Assembly: GCA_019454045.1 (NCBI GenBank)
Contig: SKCR01021365.1
Span: 1 to 64,000, forward strand
Length of the DNA: 64,000 nucleotides
Reading direction: 5' to 3'
DNA from: Zanthoxylum bungeanum
Taxonomy: Eukaryota > Streptophyta > Magnoliopsida > Sapindales > Rutaceae
Position numbers and translations under genes: made by a program. Below are positions 38,766-50,632 of this stretch, piece by piece. Under the pieces are notes generated by a model that was not told where the DNA came from, searched no databases, and saw only the letters and a list, made by a program, of their open reading frames with translations. How positions within the stretch are numbered: position 1 is the stretch's first letter; the number at the start of each line of letters is the position of its first letter.

Positions 38766-38872
38766 CTTATTTATCTTTTACTATTAGTTTAGGGGTTAGA
38801 TACGTTACTTGTATCTAATTTCTTTTTACTTATTGTTTTTGTTTTCTTGTGTTTCAGGTTCTCAGAAACTTC

Positions 38873-38998
38873 ATGAGATGAACCAGAAGCTTTGAACTCC
38901 GACCGCTTGACCCAGAAATTGAAAGAACCATCAGACAGTTGAGAAGGGAAAGGCGAGAAGGCCAAGAAGCTTTAGTCAACATGGAACCTGAACCTTTG
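38873..38998 (+). pseudogene. Element E gag, 5' part
   Basis: The ATG at 38873 is followed by arginine and then a TGA at codon 3 (a CGA-to-TGA change would explain it). The frame then reads TRSFELRPLDPEIERTIRQL and on to MEPEPL, like the start of Athila gag proteins. It is interrupted after CTTTG (38994-38998) by element F. The frame resumes without shift at 58247 once the duplicated CTTTG is discounted. Confidence 0.82.
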
Positions 38999-40152
38999 GG
39001 TTGAGTTTTCTAAGTGTCCCAAGATCAAAATACAAGCATGAATCACAAGTGAATACAACGACGAAGTTGCGGAATACTTACATCGAGCGGTTGAGAGACG
39101 ATTTGGGCAACAAAATTCGCACTTCACTGCCCACTGCCACTACTCACGCAGTAACAGCCAACTGCCCTCCATTTGCTGTTTTGGTCACCAAAATCAAGCT
39201 CCAAGCTTTCCGAAATGGTTCCCGACTCATGGGGGGACTTCCCTATCACCTTCGCATTGATCCCGGAGTGTGCTAGCACTCTTGTTTTGCCACAAAACCA
39301 CTTGCTTCCCTCCATTTTTTCTTCAAAACTCACGGTCAAACCAGTAAAGTAAAAAAGAAAATGGCGTGAGAGAGATGAGCAATATTTGGCTCCAAAATGA
39401 TAATAACGTGAGAGAGAGAGAGTTAGTTGAAAAGTAAAGTGTATTAGGTTTATTTTATTTCCAAAATAATAAACCAAATACCACTTTTTCATTTGGAAAA
39501 AGTCAAGCACTTAATGCTTCAACAACTTCCATCAATCACCATCAATCACATCAATCAATCTTGTCAAGTCACATCACGCAAAGTGACAAGTGATTTGACG
39601 CTTGATGCGACTAGCGATTTGACGCTTGATTTGACTTGCGTGCCGCACTCGAATTCGAAACGCGAATGCGCTCGCAAACAATCCCGGGCTCGGGTTCGCT
39701 AATTCTAAATTAACGAATTTTCCGTCGCGTCGTAATTAAATGATTACGCCAAGCGAAATCACTATTCACGTCGCTAACGAATTAATTCTAAATTAATTCG
39801 CTCGCCCGAATTAAAATCTAATTTTAATTCCGCGTCGAAATCCAATTTCGTTTAATATATCAAATATATTAATTAATCGATTAATTCCAAATTAATCATT
39901 CTCTCTCTCTTTAATGATATTTTATCCTAGATAAAATATCTTTGTAATTAATCCCAGATCAATTTTCTCTCTCACCATATTAATCCCAGATTAATAAAAA
40001 GTGCGAGTCATACGTCATCGGTGAATCTTTTATATATCTATGGTGATCTAATCACTAATGATGAGAGTGCAATTTCCTTGTCACATAGTTAATTTGTACA
40101 ACAACACCATGATCTGTAAAAATAGTGACGCTATGGGTCATATTATCCAACA
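38999..40152 (-). mobile_element. 3' LTR of element F, internally deleted
   Basis: It matches the 5' LTR at both ends but lacks about 0.9 kb in the middle. The join at about 40028 (CGGTGAATCTT to TTATATATC) has short T-rich homology. The hairpin run (39770-40000) is complete and especially regular here. It is followed by the polypurine tract complement ATCTCCCACTTGG from 40154. Confidence 0.88.
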
Positions 40153-43100
40153 ATCTCCCACTTGGCACATAGCCAGTCACTCAAGTGTCCCACACCCAAC
40201 TATGTACGGTTCGCTCAAATTGCTGAGGAAAGGGTTTCGTCAGCGGATTTGTTTGATTATCGTTTGACGCGATTTATACGATCATCACATCGCCACGATG
40301 TATGATCCGAACGAATCAGATGATATAGAAGTATATATCTGGATCGTCGATGAGACCTTTAATTCCTTAGCCTGTGCTGACGCCTAGCTCAGCCGCTAAC
40401 AGAACTATATCTAATCTAATTAGATTTATTATCGATCCAAATGGCTTCTATTGCTGCCTCAGCTGCAGCAATAATCCGCATTTGTTGTTTATTCGGCAAC
40501 AGTTATCTTGCTCGGAATATTTCCAGCTCAGTGTTCCGTTATTCAAACTTTATAGTACCACAGTATTTAACTGTCTGGAAACTTGCAGCAGTGATCCCAG
40601 TCACTTCAAGTTCTCCTTCTCCATAGTTTATTTGTACAACAACTTTAGTTCTCTGAGATACTAATAGATGTTCTTAATCTTTAATCCAATGACTATCACG
40701 TGGATTGACCTGATCGTGACTCCATATGCTCGAAGCGTATGAGACACCCTATCAAGTACATTTTAAATGTACAATTTCCCAGAGAGTGTTAACAACTCCA
40801 AATCTATCCCAGTAGATCTTTATTCCTTGAATAAAGGTTGTTACTCCCCAGAATTCTACGGAGAATTTCTATTGAAAGCCAAGCTTTCAACAATAGCTTT
40901 ATGGGAATTTCACTGTCAGTGCGCTCTCCCACTAACCTCCTCATATACACAAGAATTATTTCGTTTTGAGTCAAATCATAAACCATTATGATTATTTCAA
41001 AACGATAGTTCCAAGAACCTTATGCTTGCATTAATCCAAACATGGATCGAATAACCCGCAAACCTTGTTTGTCGGTTATACAAAATCGTCCGAATGTTGT
41101 AAACATCCTCCAAAAGGTTTCCTTTTCAGGAAATCGATTTTGATCTATAACTGACACATTCATAAATGAAATATACAGTTATCATCAAGCATCTTCAAAA
41201 TGGATTTACCATGGCAACAGGTGAAAGGTTGAACCGTTATTAACATAATGTTGATAACGATACCTTTTCGTCAAAAGCCCAGCTTTGTACGTTGGTATGT
41301 TGCCTTCCATGTATGTCTTCTTGAAGATATTTAATGTACCATAGGCATACTGCCTTGTGGTACAACAACTAGTATCCAAAACTAGTTGTTATACATGGAA
41401 TCCATTTCGGACTCATGGCACTTTGCCATAACAGGGAGTCGATACCTCGTATCACTTCCTCATAACGTAGTCGGATGGTACACCTCTATAAGAGTGACAT
41501 CTTATGGGTGAGATCAGAAACCCATACCCTAGGTTGTTTTCTGACTCTATCTGATCTACTAGTTTCTTGTGTATTTGAAGATTAATGGTATAGATACATC
41601 ATAGATGAACTATTTGTGTTCCATTAAGGACTTCGTGCCTTGAACAGTATTACTCCGATTTTCATCGAGTATCACTATCCTCCCACTGACCACTGCATAT
41701 CGGTATTCCTCTCAGGAAAACCGCATGGTGAGCAACAATCACATTGTTCTCATGTGAGATTTACAAGTACTATATTTAAGGTTTCCCTTAGGATAACCTA
41801 TATTGGCACTTATCCAATTTGGGTCTTTTAGTTTGGTATCATCCAAACGTTATGCCTGGCATACCCAAATTATCAGGAATGAGAAACCCCGTTTCTTTTC
41901 CGTTCATATCCTATATGATATCTGTCAAACAGATTTATATAAAACCTTATTCTAAATGAGTTTTGCACTGTTAATACATATCCTATTGAAGGAAACAGTA
42001 GCTCAGAGCGACTCGTGATAAACCTTATCATGTCCAACAAAATTCGGTTTTAGTTTGGACACACCGTCTAACTGACGTGTCTCGGGAGGAGTCCTCATAT
42101 GAAAGAATACCGTACTCTTTCATTTACGTATGAAACTTACTGCTTAAGTATTTTCCATTACGGTCTTATCGTGGCGGAATAATACTATAGCCGATCTGTT
42201 TATTTACTTCGTGTCGAAACTTCAATAGTTTCCGATCTGTGTTCTTCAAAAGAATCACATAACCACAACGTGATGTCACATCCGTCAAGGTCACGAAATA
42301 TTCATGTTCACATCTAGCCTAGCTAGATATGGGCCCACTTACTTCACCATGAATAGGGCTAACATATCGGTGGCCTTTTTACTATTACTAAGTAAATAGT
42401 ATTTTAGGTAGTTTACCTAATAAACTAGATTCGTAGACCTTATTTGAATAGTCAAATCAGTCCTAGTATCCACTCTTTAAAAGTGTGGATATACGAGTCT
42501 TGTTTAATTGTGTCCCAGACAACAATGCCACAAATAAGTCTCTATTGATCAAATCAATTTGAGCTATTTATTTGTCATTTTATATGTTTGAGATTTTATT
42601 TATATTCAAAATATAAATTCTGTTATTTACATCTAATGTATTTATCTCAGTATCATCTTTATATAATGAAACACTTTGTGTTCTAGAATATAAAGGTTTT
42701 ATCCGCATCGGATTAAACACTGATATAGAGATAATGTCTCTAGTCAAACTAGTTACATGATAACATTTCCTAATTTAAGTACATACCCAAAGGGTAGTTC
42801 CTAAACTTAGGTATCTACGGTCGAAACAGCGACTTTCGTCCCGTTTCCGATTCGCAGAGTAATCTCAGCTTGAAGTCAGTATCCTGCTCATAGTGGATTC
42901 TGAACATCAATACATATATTTTATGTACCACACTAAGTATTTAAAATTCAATTTCAATACTAGTAGTGAACATAACTTTGACAAATATTTTTTAAAGTTA
43001 GAGCCTCGCCCTTTCTTTAATTCCTTCGTGTCTTCCATATCCAAATGGTAGTCACTTTGGGATATGTCAATTATCTTTTCAATATTTCACAAACCTTTTG

Positions 43101-43380
43101 GCCAGCCTTGGGTTTTAGAATATCGAAATGATGTGCACCTTGTGCAACTTGCCCAATTACAAACTTTGACTTTAAAATAGATTTATTGTCAAGTATATTA
43201 AATTAAGCACTAAAGTAATCATCACATAAATCTTCCAAAGATTTATGCTCTACTTATTTGCTTAATTTTGGGCTTAGGTATAATAAGTTATTTTATCAAA
43301 TAAGTAACATATTATTAATTCTCAATGAAAATTAAATCATTTAAATATTCAACTTTTCATTTTTATCTTGATTACAATAG
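40153..43380 (-). pseudogene. Element F gag-pol fossil
   Basis: Read on the minus strand, from right to left: gag remnant (about 43010-43380), protease region (about 42780-42920), integrase (about 41800-42560), RT (about 40750-41450) and RNase H (about 40160-40660). No open frame exceeds about 100 codons. It shares with C the TAG at 42566-42564 and the 2-base insertion near 42500-42515, both absent from G. This points to a common dead ancestor rather than independent decay. Confidence 0.86.
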
Positions 43381-46072
43381 TCCAACTATTTAATCAACGA
43401 TTATTGGTACTATATATATTATAATGATTATAATAGTCCAACTATATAATCAAATATAATCCAAATTAATTAACCTCAATTACATTGATTACTATAATCC
43501 AATTATAAAATCAACTATAAACTGAAATTAATTAATCCAATATATTGATTAATATAATCCAATTATATATAATCAAGTATAATACAGTCCAACTGTTTAT
43601 TAAAACAACAATTTAAATATTAGTCCAACTAACGTTTAATATTACGACGAAATAATTTGAATGATCGCGTATAGCGAGTAATTGAACGAATATTGCAAAT
43701 TCAATTTTTGCCTCCCACTATTTTTCGTCGAGCCTCTAACCCTCTGTCGAGTACTCGGGAAACCGTGTTTCCTAGTGGGCTAGGATCCCGTTAAAGTATC
43801 ACACAATCTTGACTTTGGCCAACAAATTGTATGATAATTAACTAGGTAGATCTCGAAGATCAATTGGATCTCATCCAACTCCTAGATCCAGTAGGTGGAC
43901 ATCCAAGTCCCAAACATATATCTAATATATGCCTATATATTCGAATATATACCCTAACCTTTTTCCTCTGAATCAACTAGGCCTTGGCTTTGGCACAACA
44001 AACCTAATGATCCCAGTCAAGCGCGGACCCATTGACATGGAAGCTTCGTAATCAATGTCGATGGACAAGAAGTGGTCTTGACTTTGGCCAACAAACCACA
44101 ACTTGGACATGACACCGATATGGAACAAAGCCTCGTGATTCAAGCACATCTTCGACGGACAAGGGCTTGACTTTGGCCAACAACCCCTGCCAATCTCGGA
44201 TCTTGAGCAAGAATCACTCAATGGAAGGAAAAACGCATGATATTTGTTGAGGGTTTTTCGTGTGCAAATTGGCTACCAATTTAATTATCTTTGTTAAGGT
44301 CTCATCATCATACACCCTTAAACATACATTCTAAATACATAATAAAGCGAGTATGAAAATAAATAATAATGATATGCGGATGGATACTTTACATTGATCC
44401 TAGATCAAATCTCTCCCTTTCTCACTCAAGCTAGCACTTGTATTACTTCTACCCGTTACACTACACTTCTAAAGAAACCTCATTTACATGGAGGGGAATA
44501 GGTGAGAAGAGAATACAAAGAGAATGAAGGTGATAAGGCTGGACACGCAGGTCCAATTTAATAAATCGAATTTATTACAACAATTTCTAAAATTGCCCAC
44601 CCATCTAATATCCATCCGATATACATTATTCATGCATCACAACCATGTATTCACTCACATAAGCATACTATCAATCAATCTAATCAAATTAATTAATCTG
44701 ATAATTAAGTGATCATCCAATGTTCAAACAACGATTTGATTTTGTTCGAGTCAAACTCGTTTTTGCGAATAAGTACTCAAAGTACGAATTCTCGAATCAA
44801 ATTAAACTACATAATTAAATCCAATTTAATATGCATTTAATACTAATCCAATTAATTTAATTCCAAATTAAATCTTACACTTTATTTACGAACCTTTGCG
44901 ACTTAAATTCCAAATTTAATCGTTACGGGTCTCAAAGCCCAATTAATATCCAATATTAATTTAATTAAAGTCTAATGGGCTTTTAATTAATTTCTTAAGG
45001 CGTGGACTTTTGGTCAACTCGGGTCATACCGAATAACCAAAATCCAATCCGGGAGTTAACCCATAAGCCCAGAAATCAATCTTGGCCCATTAGGCCCAAT
45101 TAAACTTTAAAGGTCCAATAGTCGCATTTGGGCTTTATGGATGCGGTTTTGGGCCCAATTGGATCCAATCCATTTGGCCTAAACCCAACTTTGTACAACA
45201 AAGCCCAATAAGCCCAATAACAATAATTTAAGCTCAATTTCCAAAATTAGCCCAATTAATTAAATTACACAAATCCAATTTCGCAATTTAATTACCTAAA
45301 GTGTATATCATGATTAATCACCCAAATTAACATTTCTGAAACATCAATTCATACAATTAATCATGCTCATTTTCATCATTACATGTCCAACACATTTTGA
45401 TTAAAATCAAACCCATTACATGCTCTTTAAGTCTCGGCCAAAAGGGAATTTATATGTCCGATTCGGTTTCAATCCAATTAAACACACAATCGACATTAAA
45501 TCAACACTTCTAATCGTTTCAAGTCATCCAATGATCAACGAAACAAAATTCCAAGACATTTAGGGCATACACCTATTCGGCCAACATATCCAAATTGGGG
45601 AAATTTGTTCCAAAAATAATTTCATCAAATTGATCCAATCAATTATCAATTAAAACATATTTAAGCATACTTAATCATCCAATTTCATAATTGCATGCTC
45701 AAATCAATTTTACCCAATTTCATGCTCATTTTCATTCTTGGCAATTTGGGGATTTTACGTCCGATTCGAATTCAATCCAATTGATTCTACAATCGACATC
45801 AAATCATCATCCCGAATGATTTCCAACACATCCAATTGTCAAAAATCAAAAATCCCAAGACAATTAAATCAATTCAATTTTCGGCCAAGGTGATTATTTG
45901 GGGAAAAAATGATCCAATCACATTTTCTTGAAATTGATCCAATCCAACTTCAATTCAAACACATTTAAGCATATTCAATCAAACAATTTAATTAATTCAT
46001 GCCCAAAATCAATTTGCCCAAATTTTAACCCTAACTTTTTTTCATGCTTTTAACCCAAGCTCTTGATGCCAT
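43381..46072 (-). mobile_element. Leader of element F (about 2.7 kb, non-coding)
   Basis: It contains three copies of the complement of the leader motif (TCTTGACTTTGGCCAACAAA and near forms) at 43807-43826, 44076-44095 and 44165-44184. A GCCCA-rich stretch lies at about 44930-45260. Two similar blocks with ACATGCTC and TTCGGCC near 45380-45720 and 45720-46020 suggest a local duplication. The primer site lies at 46059-46072. Confidence 0.8.
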
Positions 46073-47127
46073 TGTTGAGTTTTCTAAGTGTCCCAAGATC
46101 AAAATACAAGCATGAATCACAAGTGAATACAAGGACGAAGTTGCGGAATACTTACATCGAGCGGTTGAGAGACGATTTGGGCAACAAAATTCGCACTTCA
46201 CTGCCCACTGCCACTGCTCACGCAGTAACAGCCCACTGCCCTCCATTTGCTGTTTTTGGTCACCAAATTCAAGCTCCAAGCTTTCCGAAATGGTTCCCGA
46301 CTCATGGGGGGACTTCCCTATCACCTTCGCATTGATCCCGGAGTGTGCTAGCGCTCTTGTTTTGCCACAAAACCACTTGCTTCCCTCCATTTTTGCTTCA
46401 AAACTCACGGTCAAACAAGTAAAGTAAAGAAGAAAATGGCGTGAGAGAGATGAGCAATATTTGGCTCCAAAATGATAATAACGTGAGAGAGAGAGAGTTA
46501 GTTGAAAAGTAAGTGTATTAGGTTTATTTTATTTCCAAAATAATAAACCAAATACCACTTTTTCATTTGGAAAAAGTCAAGCACTTAATGCTTCAACAAC
46601 TTCCATCAATCACCATCAATCACATCAATCAATCTTGTCAAGTCACATCACTCAAAGTGACAAGTGATTTGACGCTTGATGCGACTAGTGATTTGACGCT
46701 TGATTTGACTTGCGTGCCGCACTCGAATTCGAAACGCGAATGCGCTCGCAAACAATCCTGGGCTCGGGTTCGCTAATTCCAAATTAACGAATTTTCTGTC
46801 GCGTCGTAATTAAATGATTACGCCAAGCGAAATCACTATTCACGTCGCTAACGAATTAATTCTAAATTAATTCGCTCGCCCGAATTAAAATCTAATTTTA
46901 ATTCCGCGTCGAAATCCAATTTCGTTTAATATGTCAAATATATTAATTAATCGATTAATTCCAAATTAATCATCCTCTCTCTCTTTAATGATATTTTATC
47001 CTAGATAAAATATCTCCGTAATAATCCTAGATCAATTTTCTCTCTCATCATATTCATCCCAGATTAATAAAAAGTGCGAGTCATACGTCATCGGTGAATC
47101 TTTGGGAAGCGACCCATGAGATCCCCT
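46073..47127 (-). mobile_element. 5' LTR of element F, first part
   Basis: It starts TGTTGAGTTTTC next to the primer site and matches 38999-40027. It is interrupted at 47127 (GAGATCCCCT) by element G and continues at 57239 (CCCCGGATATG). Confidence 0.9.
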
Positions 47128-47503
47128 TGTTGGTTTCTATAATGTGTCCCAAACAAAGATTAAGCATATGAAATACTATAAATGAATATATATATATAAA
47201 AGACTTGAAGCATGGCGGAATCATACTTACAAAGCTATGTGATGAAGAAGATGATCAAATGGTGGAAGCTCCAAGTGTTGGAAGATTCGGCCAAGAGGAG
47301 GAAGAAGACTTGAAGCTCCAAGCTTTTGTATTCCAAGCTCTTTGATGGTTTCCCTATCACCTCCTTTGATCCCTTGCTTGTGCTAGCAAAAATGGAGAAT
47401 AGAAGATCAAATCTTCCTTTGCCCTTCCATGAAGTTCACGGCAATGTGAAGAAATTTGAGAGAGAAAGAGTTTTGTGTAATTGATTTTGTTTTACCAAAA
47501 ATC

Positions 47504-47511
47504 AATTTATA
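47504..47511 (-). promoter_or_regulatory. Candidate TATA box of element G 3' LTR
   Basis: The minus strand reads TATAAATT about 40 bases before a CTCTTTCTCTCTC stretch (47456-47470), a plausible start region. If correct, the hairpin run and the small LTR reading frame lie in U3. A second TATA-like sequence, ATATATAAAT at 48974-48983, near the LTR start, is an alternative. Confidence 0.35.
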
Positions 47512-49098
47512 TTTATGCCATAATTTATTAAATTAATAATAAATCTATGACACAAAACATGCAATGGCTTAGAGTGTCAAACACTCAAACTCCATGCAAA
47601 ACCTTTGAGTGTAATGCACACTATCACCATGCAATGCCTTTGAGTGTAATGCACACTATCACCATGCAATGCCTTATCAATTAAATAATGCATATAATGA
47701 CAAGTGTCATGTGGGCCCCACACGTTTCCAAATGAAAGTGGGCCCACGTGCACTCACGCGTTCGGGTTCGATATTTCCGAAATACCGAGCTTACGTCGCG
47801 ACGTTAATTAAACCGAATTTAAATAAATAATTGCGCCTGGCGAAATTATTATTTACGTCTCTAACGAATTAATTCTAAATTAACTCGTATGCCCGAATTA
47901 AAATCTAATTTTAATTTCGCGTCGAAATCGAATTTCGATTATTATATCGAATATAATAATTTTATTGATTAATTCCAAATTAATCGTTCTCTCTCTAATT
48001 AGGCACTTTATCCAAGATAAAGTTTCTCCGCAATTAATCCAAGATTAATTAAGTCCGAATCAAATATCATAGGTGAATCTTCAGGAAGCGACCCAAGAGA
48101 TCTCCGGATATTTTGGCAGTAAATACGGTCGTCGGATAATCCGAACACGTACGTACCTCGTACTACGTCTTTACCGATTCACAAGACAAGGTTGGCTTCT
48201 AGCAAAGCGCCATGCCTACCCAATTCTCCAGAAATATTCTTATAGGAACATAAGATCTATATCAAGCGTAGTATACCGTAGTATTGCGTACATCGATCCA
48301 GTATCGGATGATCACATGTTAGGCCTGGGGCTGGAGATGTGTCTGCCCCGTACGAAACATATATCGGACATCAAGCAACCAGTCTCTTTAAATCGGACAA
48401 TCCTGACCTGGTCATATTGTCCCGACGGTTGCAACCTTTTATAGAGTACTAGTTCTGTGCCCTGCGTGATCATCACCTCCATATGTCTGAAGCGATACTT
48501 CCATCTCGACATCACATCCAGTACACTACGATTCTCGATAAACCCAGAAGAGGTGTACACAGAACCGGTTAAGGTCCCCAACCACCAAAACCAAAGTTTA
48601 CGGATTGTCGCAAGTACTAGCGATGTAAGTCTCAGGTTAAGACCATATACACCTACCCTGATGCGGCCTCCCATAGACACGCAGACATACTACCAATGGG
48701 ATTCCGCGGGGTCTATCCAGAGCGAAGCTGTTTTCCGTACCATCGGTAAAACACAACCTCCTATCGCACTTGCATAAGTATCCAATACTTAAATATATGA
48801 GAACTATGCCGTTGTGCCCTCACAACGTGCACAAGCGCAATACTAGTCTATTCCGCATTATCGATGTCCGATCTCGATAATACTCCGACTAGGGATATTT
48901 AATGATTAAACCTTTATGGATTGATACTGTCTCATATCATCTCAATCCGGTACTAATCATATGGACTTTCGCCATTTATATATCAAAGTAAATAACATTA
49001 CAAAACGGCAAAAGGCAATTTCATTATCACATAGTTAATTTTGTACAATAATACAATATCATTTACAAACAGTGACGCTCTGGGACATAATGTCTAAC

Positions 49099-49111
49099 AA
49101 TCTCCCACTTG
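49099..49111 (-). other. Polypurine tract of element G
   Basis: The minus strand reads CCAAGTGGGAGAT(T) directly before the LTR start TGTTAGAC at 49098. Confidence 0.8.
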
Positions 49112-49113
49112 GC

Positions 49114-49356
49114 CTATAGCCAGTCACTCAAGCATCTAATACCCGAACTATGTATGTGTCGTTCAAAAACTTGCTGAATGACAGCCTTCGTCAGCGGGTC
49201 TGCAATGTTATCATCTGATGTGACCTTCTCGACTTTTACATCGCCACCATGTATAATCTCCCGAATCAGATGGTAACGTCGAAGAACATGCTTGGACCGT
49301 TGATGAGACCTTGGTTCCTTAGCCTGCGCTATAGCCCCGTTATTGTCACAATACAA
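49114..49356 (-). CDS. Element G RNase H C-terminal part (fragment)
   Basis: This 80-codon frame holds the end of copia RNase H: LYCDNNGA-like start (MYCDNNGAIAQAKEP), SKHVLRRYHLIREI and NIADPLTKAV, ending close to the polypurine tract. It belongs with the frame at 49408-50085; the two are separated by about 50 bases through a frameshift. It is not a separate gene: it is the end of the pol polyprotein, which in the cell would be cleaved inside the virus-like particle. The residue content is normal for the family. Confidence 0.85.
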   Translation of the reverse strand: MYCDNNGAIAQAKEPRSHQRSKHVLRRYHLIREIIHGGDVKVEKVTSDDNIADPLTKAVIQQVFERHIHSSGIRCLSDWL

Positions 49357-49407
49357 TGGAACGGGCTCAGCTGCTAACGGAACTACTCCTAATCCGATTA
49401 GGAACTT

Positions 49408-50085
49408 TCAGATCCAAACTGCCTCCTTTGCTGCTTCAGATGCAGCGATGTACTCCGCTTCTGTTGTTGAATCGGCGACAGTATCTTGCTTGGAAGATTT
49501 CCAGCTCACTGCTCCGTTATTCAAACAAAAAATGTACCCGGATTGTGACTTGTAGTCATCCTTGTCGGTTTGGAAACTTGCATCGGTATACCCAGATACC
49601 GCAAGTTCTCCGCCTCCATAAATTAAGAAAGCATCCTTAGTTCGTTTAAGATACTTAAGGATATTCTTAACTGCTATCCAGTGACCTTCACCTGGATCGG
49701 CCTGATAGCGACTGCACTTGCTCAAAGCATATGAGACATCAGGTCGTGTACATATCATGGCATACATGATCGATCCGACTGCCGAGGCGAATGGTATCCG
49801 ACTCATGTTGTTTCTCTCTTCCTGAGTCTTAGGACACATGTCCTTAGACAGAGAGGTACCACGTACCATTGGAACCAATCCCCTTTTGGATTGTTCCATG
49901 TTGAATCGCTTCAATACTTTATCAATGTATGTACTCTGGGAGAGTCCAAGCAGCTTTCTAGATCTATCCCGGTAGATCTTTATTCCAAGAATAAAGGCTG
50001 CTTCTCCCAGATCTTTCATGGAGAATTTTAATGAAAGCCAAGCTTTCACCGACGTTAGCATGGGAATGTCATTGCCTATCAGCAA
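49408..50085 (-). CDS. Element G reverse transcriptase C-terminal half and RNase H
   Basis: This 225-codon open frame begins just after the catalytic YVDD (MLIGNDIPML). It carries the RT thumb/connection (FSMKDLGEAAFILGIKIYRD, SQSTYIDKVL, CTRPDVSYALSKCSRYQADP) and RNase H (SGYTDASFQTD, SQSGYIF, ADSTTEAEYIAASEAAKEA). It copies the element RNA into DNA and removes the RNA strand. The start is not a true initiation site; a frameshift between this frame and 50079-50420, at a T-run near 50100, splits the YVDD from the upstream palm. Confidence 0.88.
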   Translation of the reverse strand: MLIGNDIPMLTSVKAWLSLKFSMKDLGEAAFILGIKIYRDRSRKLLGLSQSTYIDKVLKRFNMEQSKRGLVPMVRGTSLSKDMCPKTQEERNNMSRIPFASAVGSIMYAMICTRPDVSYALSKCSRYQADPGEGHWIAVKNILKYLKRTKDAFLIYGGGELAVSGYTDASFQTDKDDYKSQSGYIFCLNNGAVSWKSSKQDTVADSTTEAEYIAASEAAKEAVWI

Positions 50086-50632
50086 TACGTCGTCGACATA
50101 AAGGACAATAAAAGTAAGTTCTCTCCACTAACCTTCTTGAATACACAAGGGTCATCTGCGTTTTGCACGAAATCATATTCTTTTATGATCTCATCAAAAC
50201 GCTGATTCCATGACCGTGATGCTTGCTTCAATCCATAAATGGATCGATTTAACTTACAAACCTTGTTTGCAAGTCTTGGCACGATAAAACCGTCAGGCTG
50301 TTGCATATAAACATCCTCCAAAAGGTTTCCGTTAAGGAAAGCGGTCTTAACGTCCATCTGCCATATCTCGAAGTCGAAATATGCAGCTATTGCAAGCATT
50401 ATCCGAATGGATTTAATCATGGCAACGGGGGTGAGAAGGTTTCGTCATAATCAATACCGTATTGTTGACGATACCCATTCGCTACAAGCCTAGCTTTGTA
50501 CATTTGAACGTTGCCATCCATGTCGGTCTTCTTCTTGAAGATCCATCTGCATCCAATAGGCTTTACGCCTTCTGGTGCATCAACCAGTGTCCAAACTTGG
50601 TTGGCGTACATGGAATCCATCTCGGACTTCAT
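50079..50632 (-). pseudogene. Element G reverse transcriptase N-terminal half, frameshifted
   Basis: Two overlapping frames. 50417-50632 carries [31 protein letters not shown] and [20 protein letters not shown], then shifts after FSP. 50079-50420 carries [37 protein letters not shown] and [13 protein letters not shown], then shifts before the YVDD, which is readable in the next frame. The two lesions are single-base changes at a C-run (about 50425) and a T-run (about 50100). All fingers and palm motifs are otherwise intact, so decay is very recent or these are sequence errors. Confidence 0.88.
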
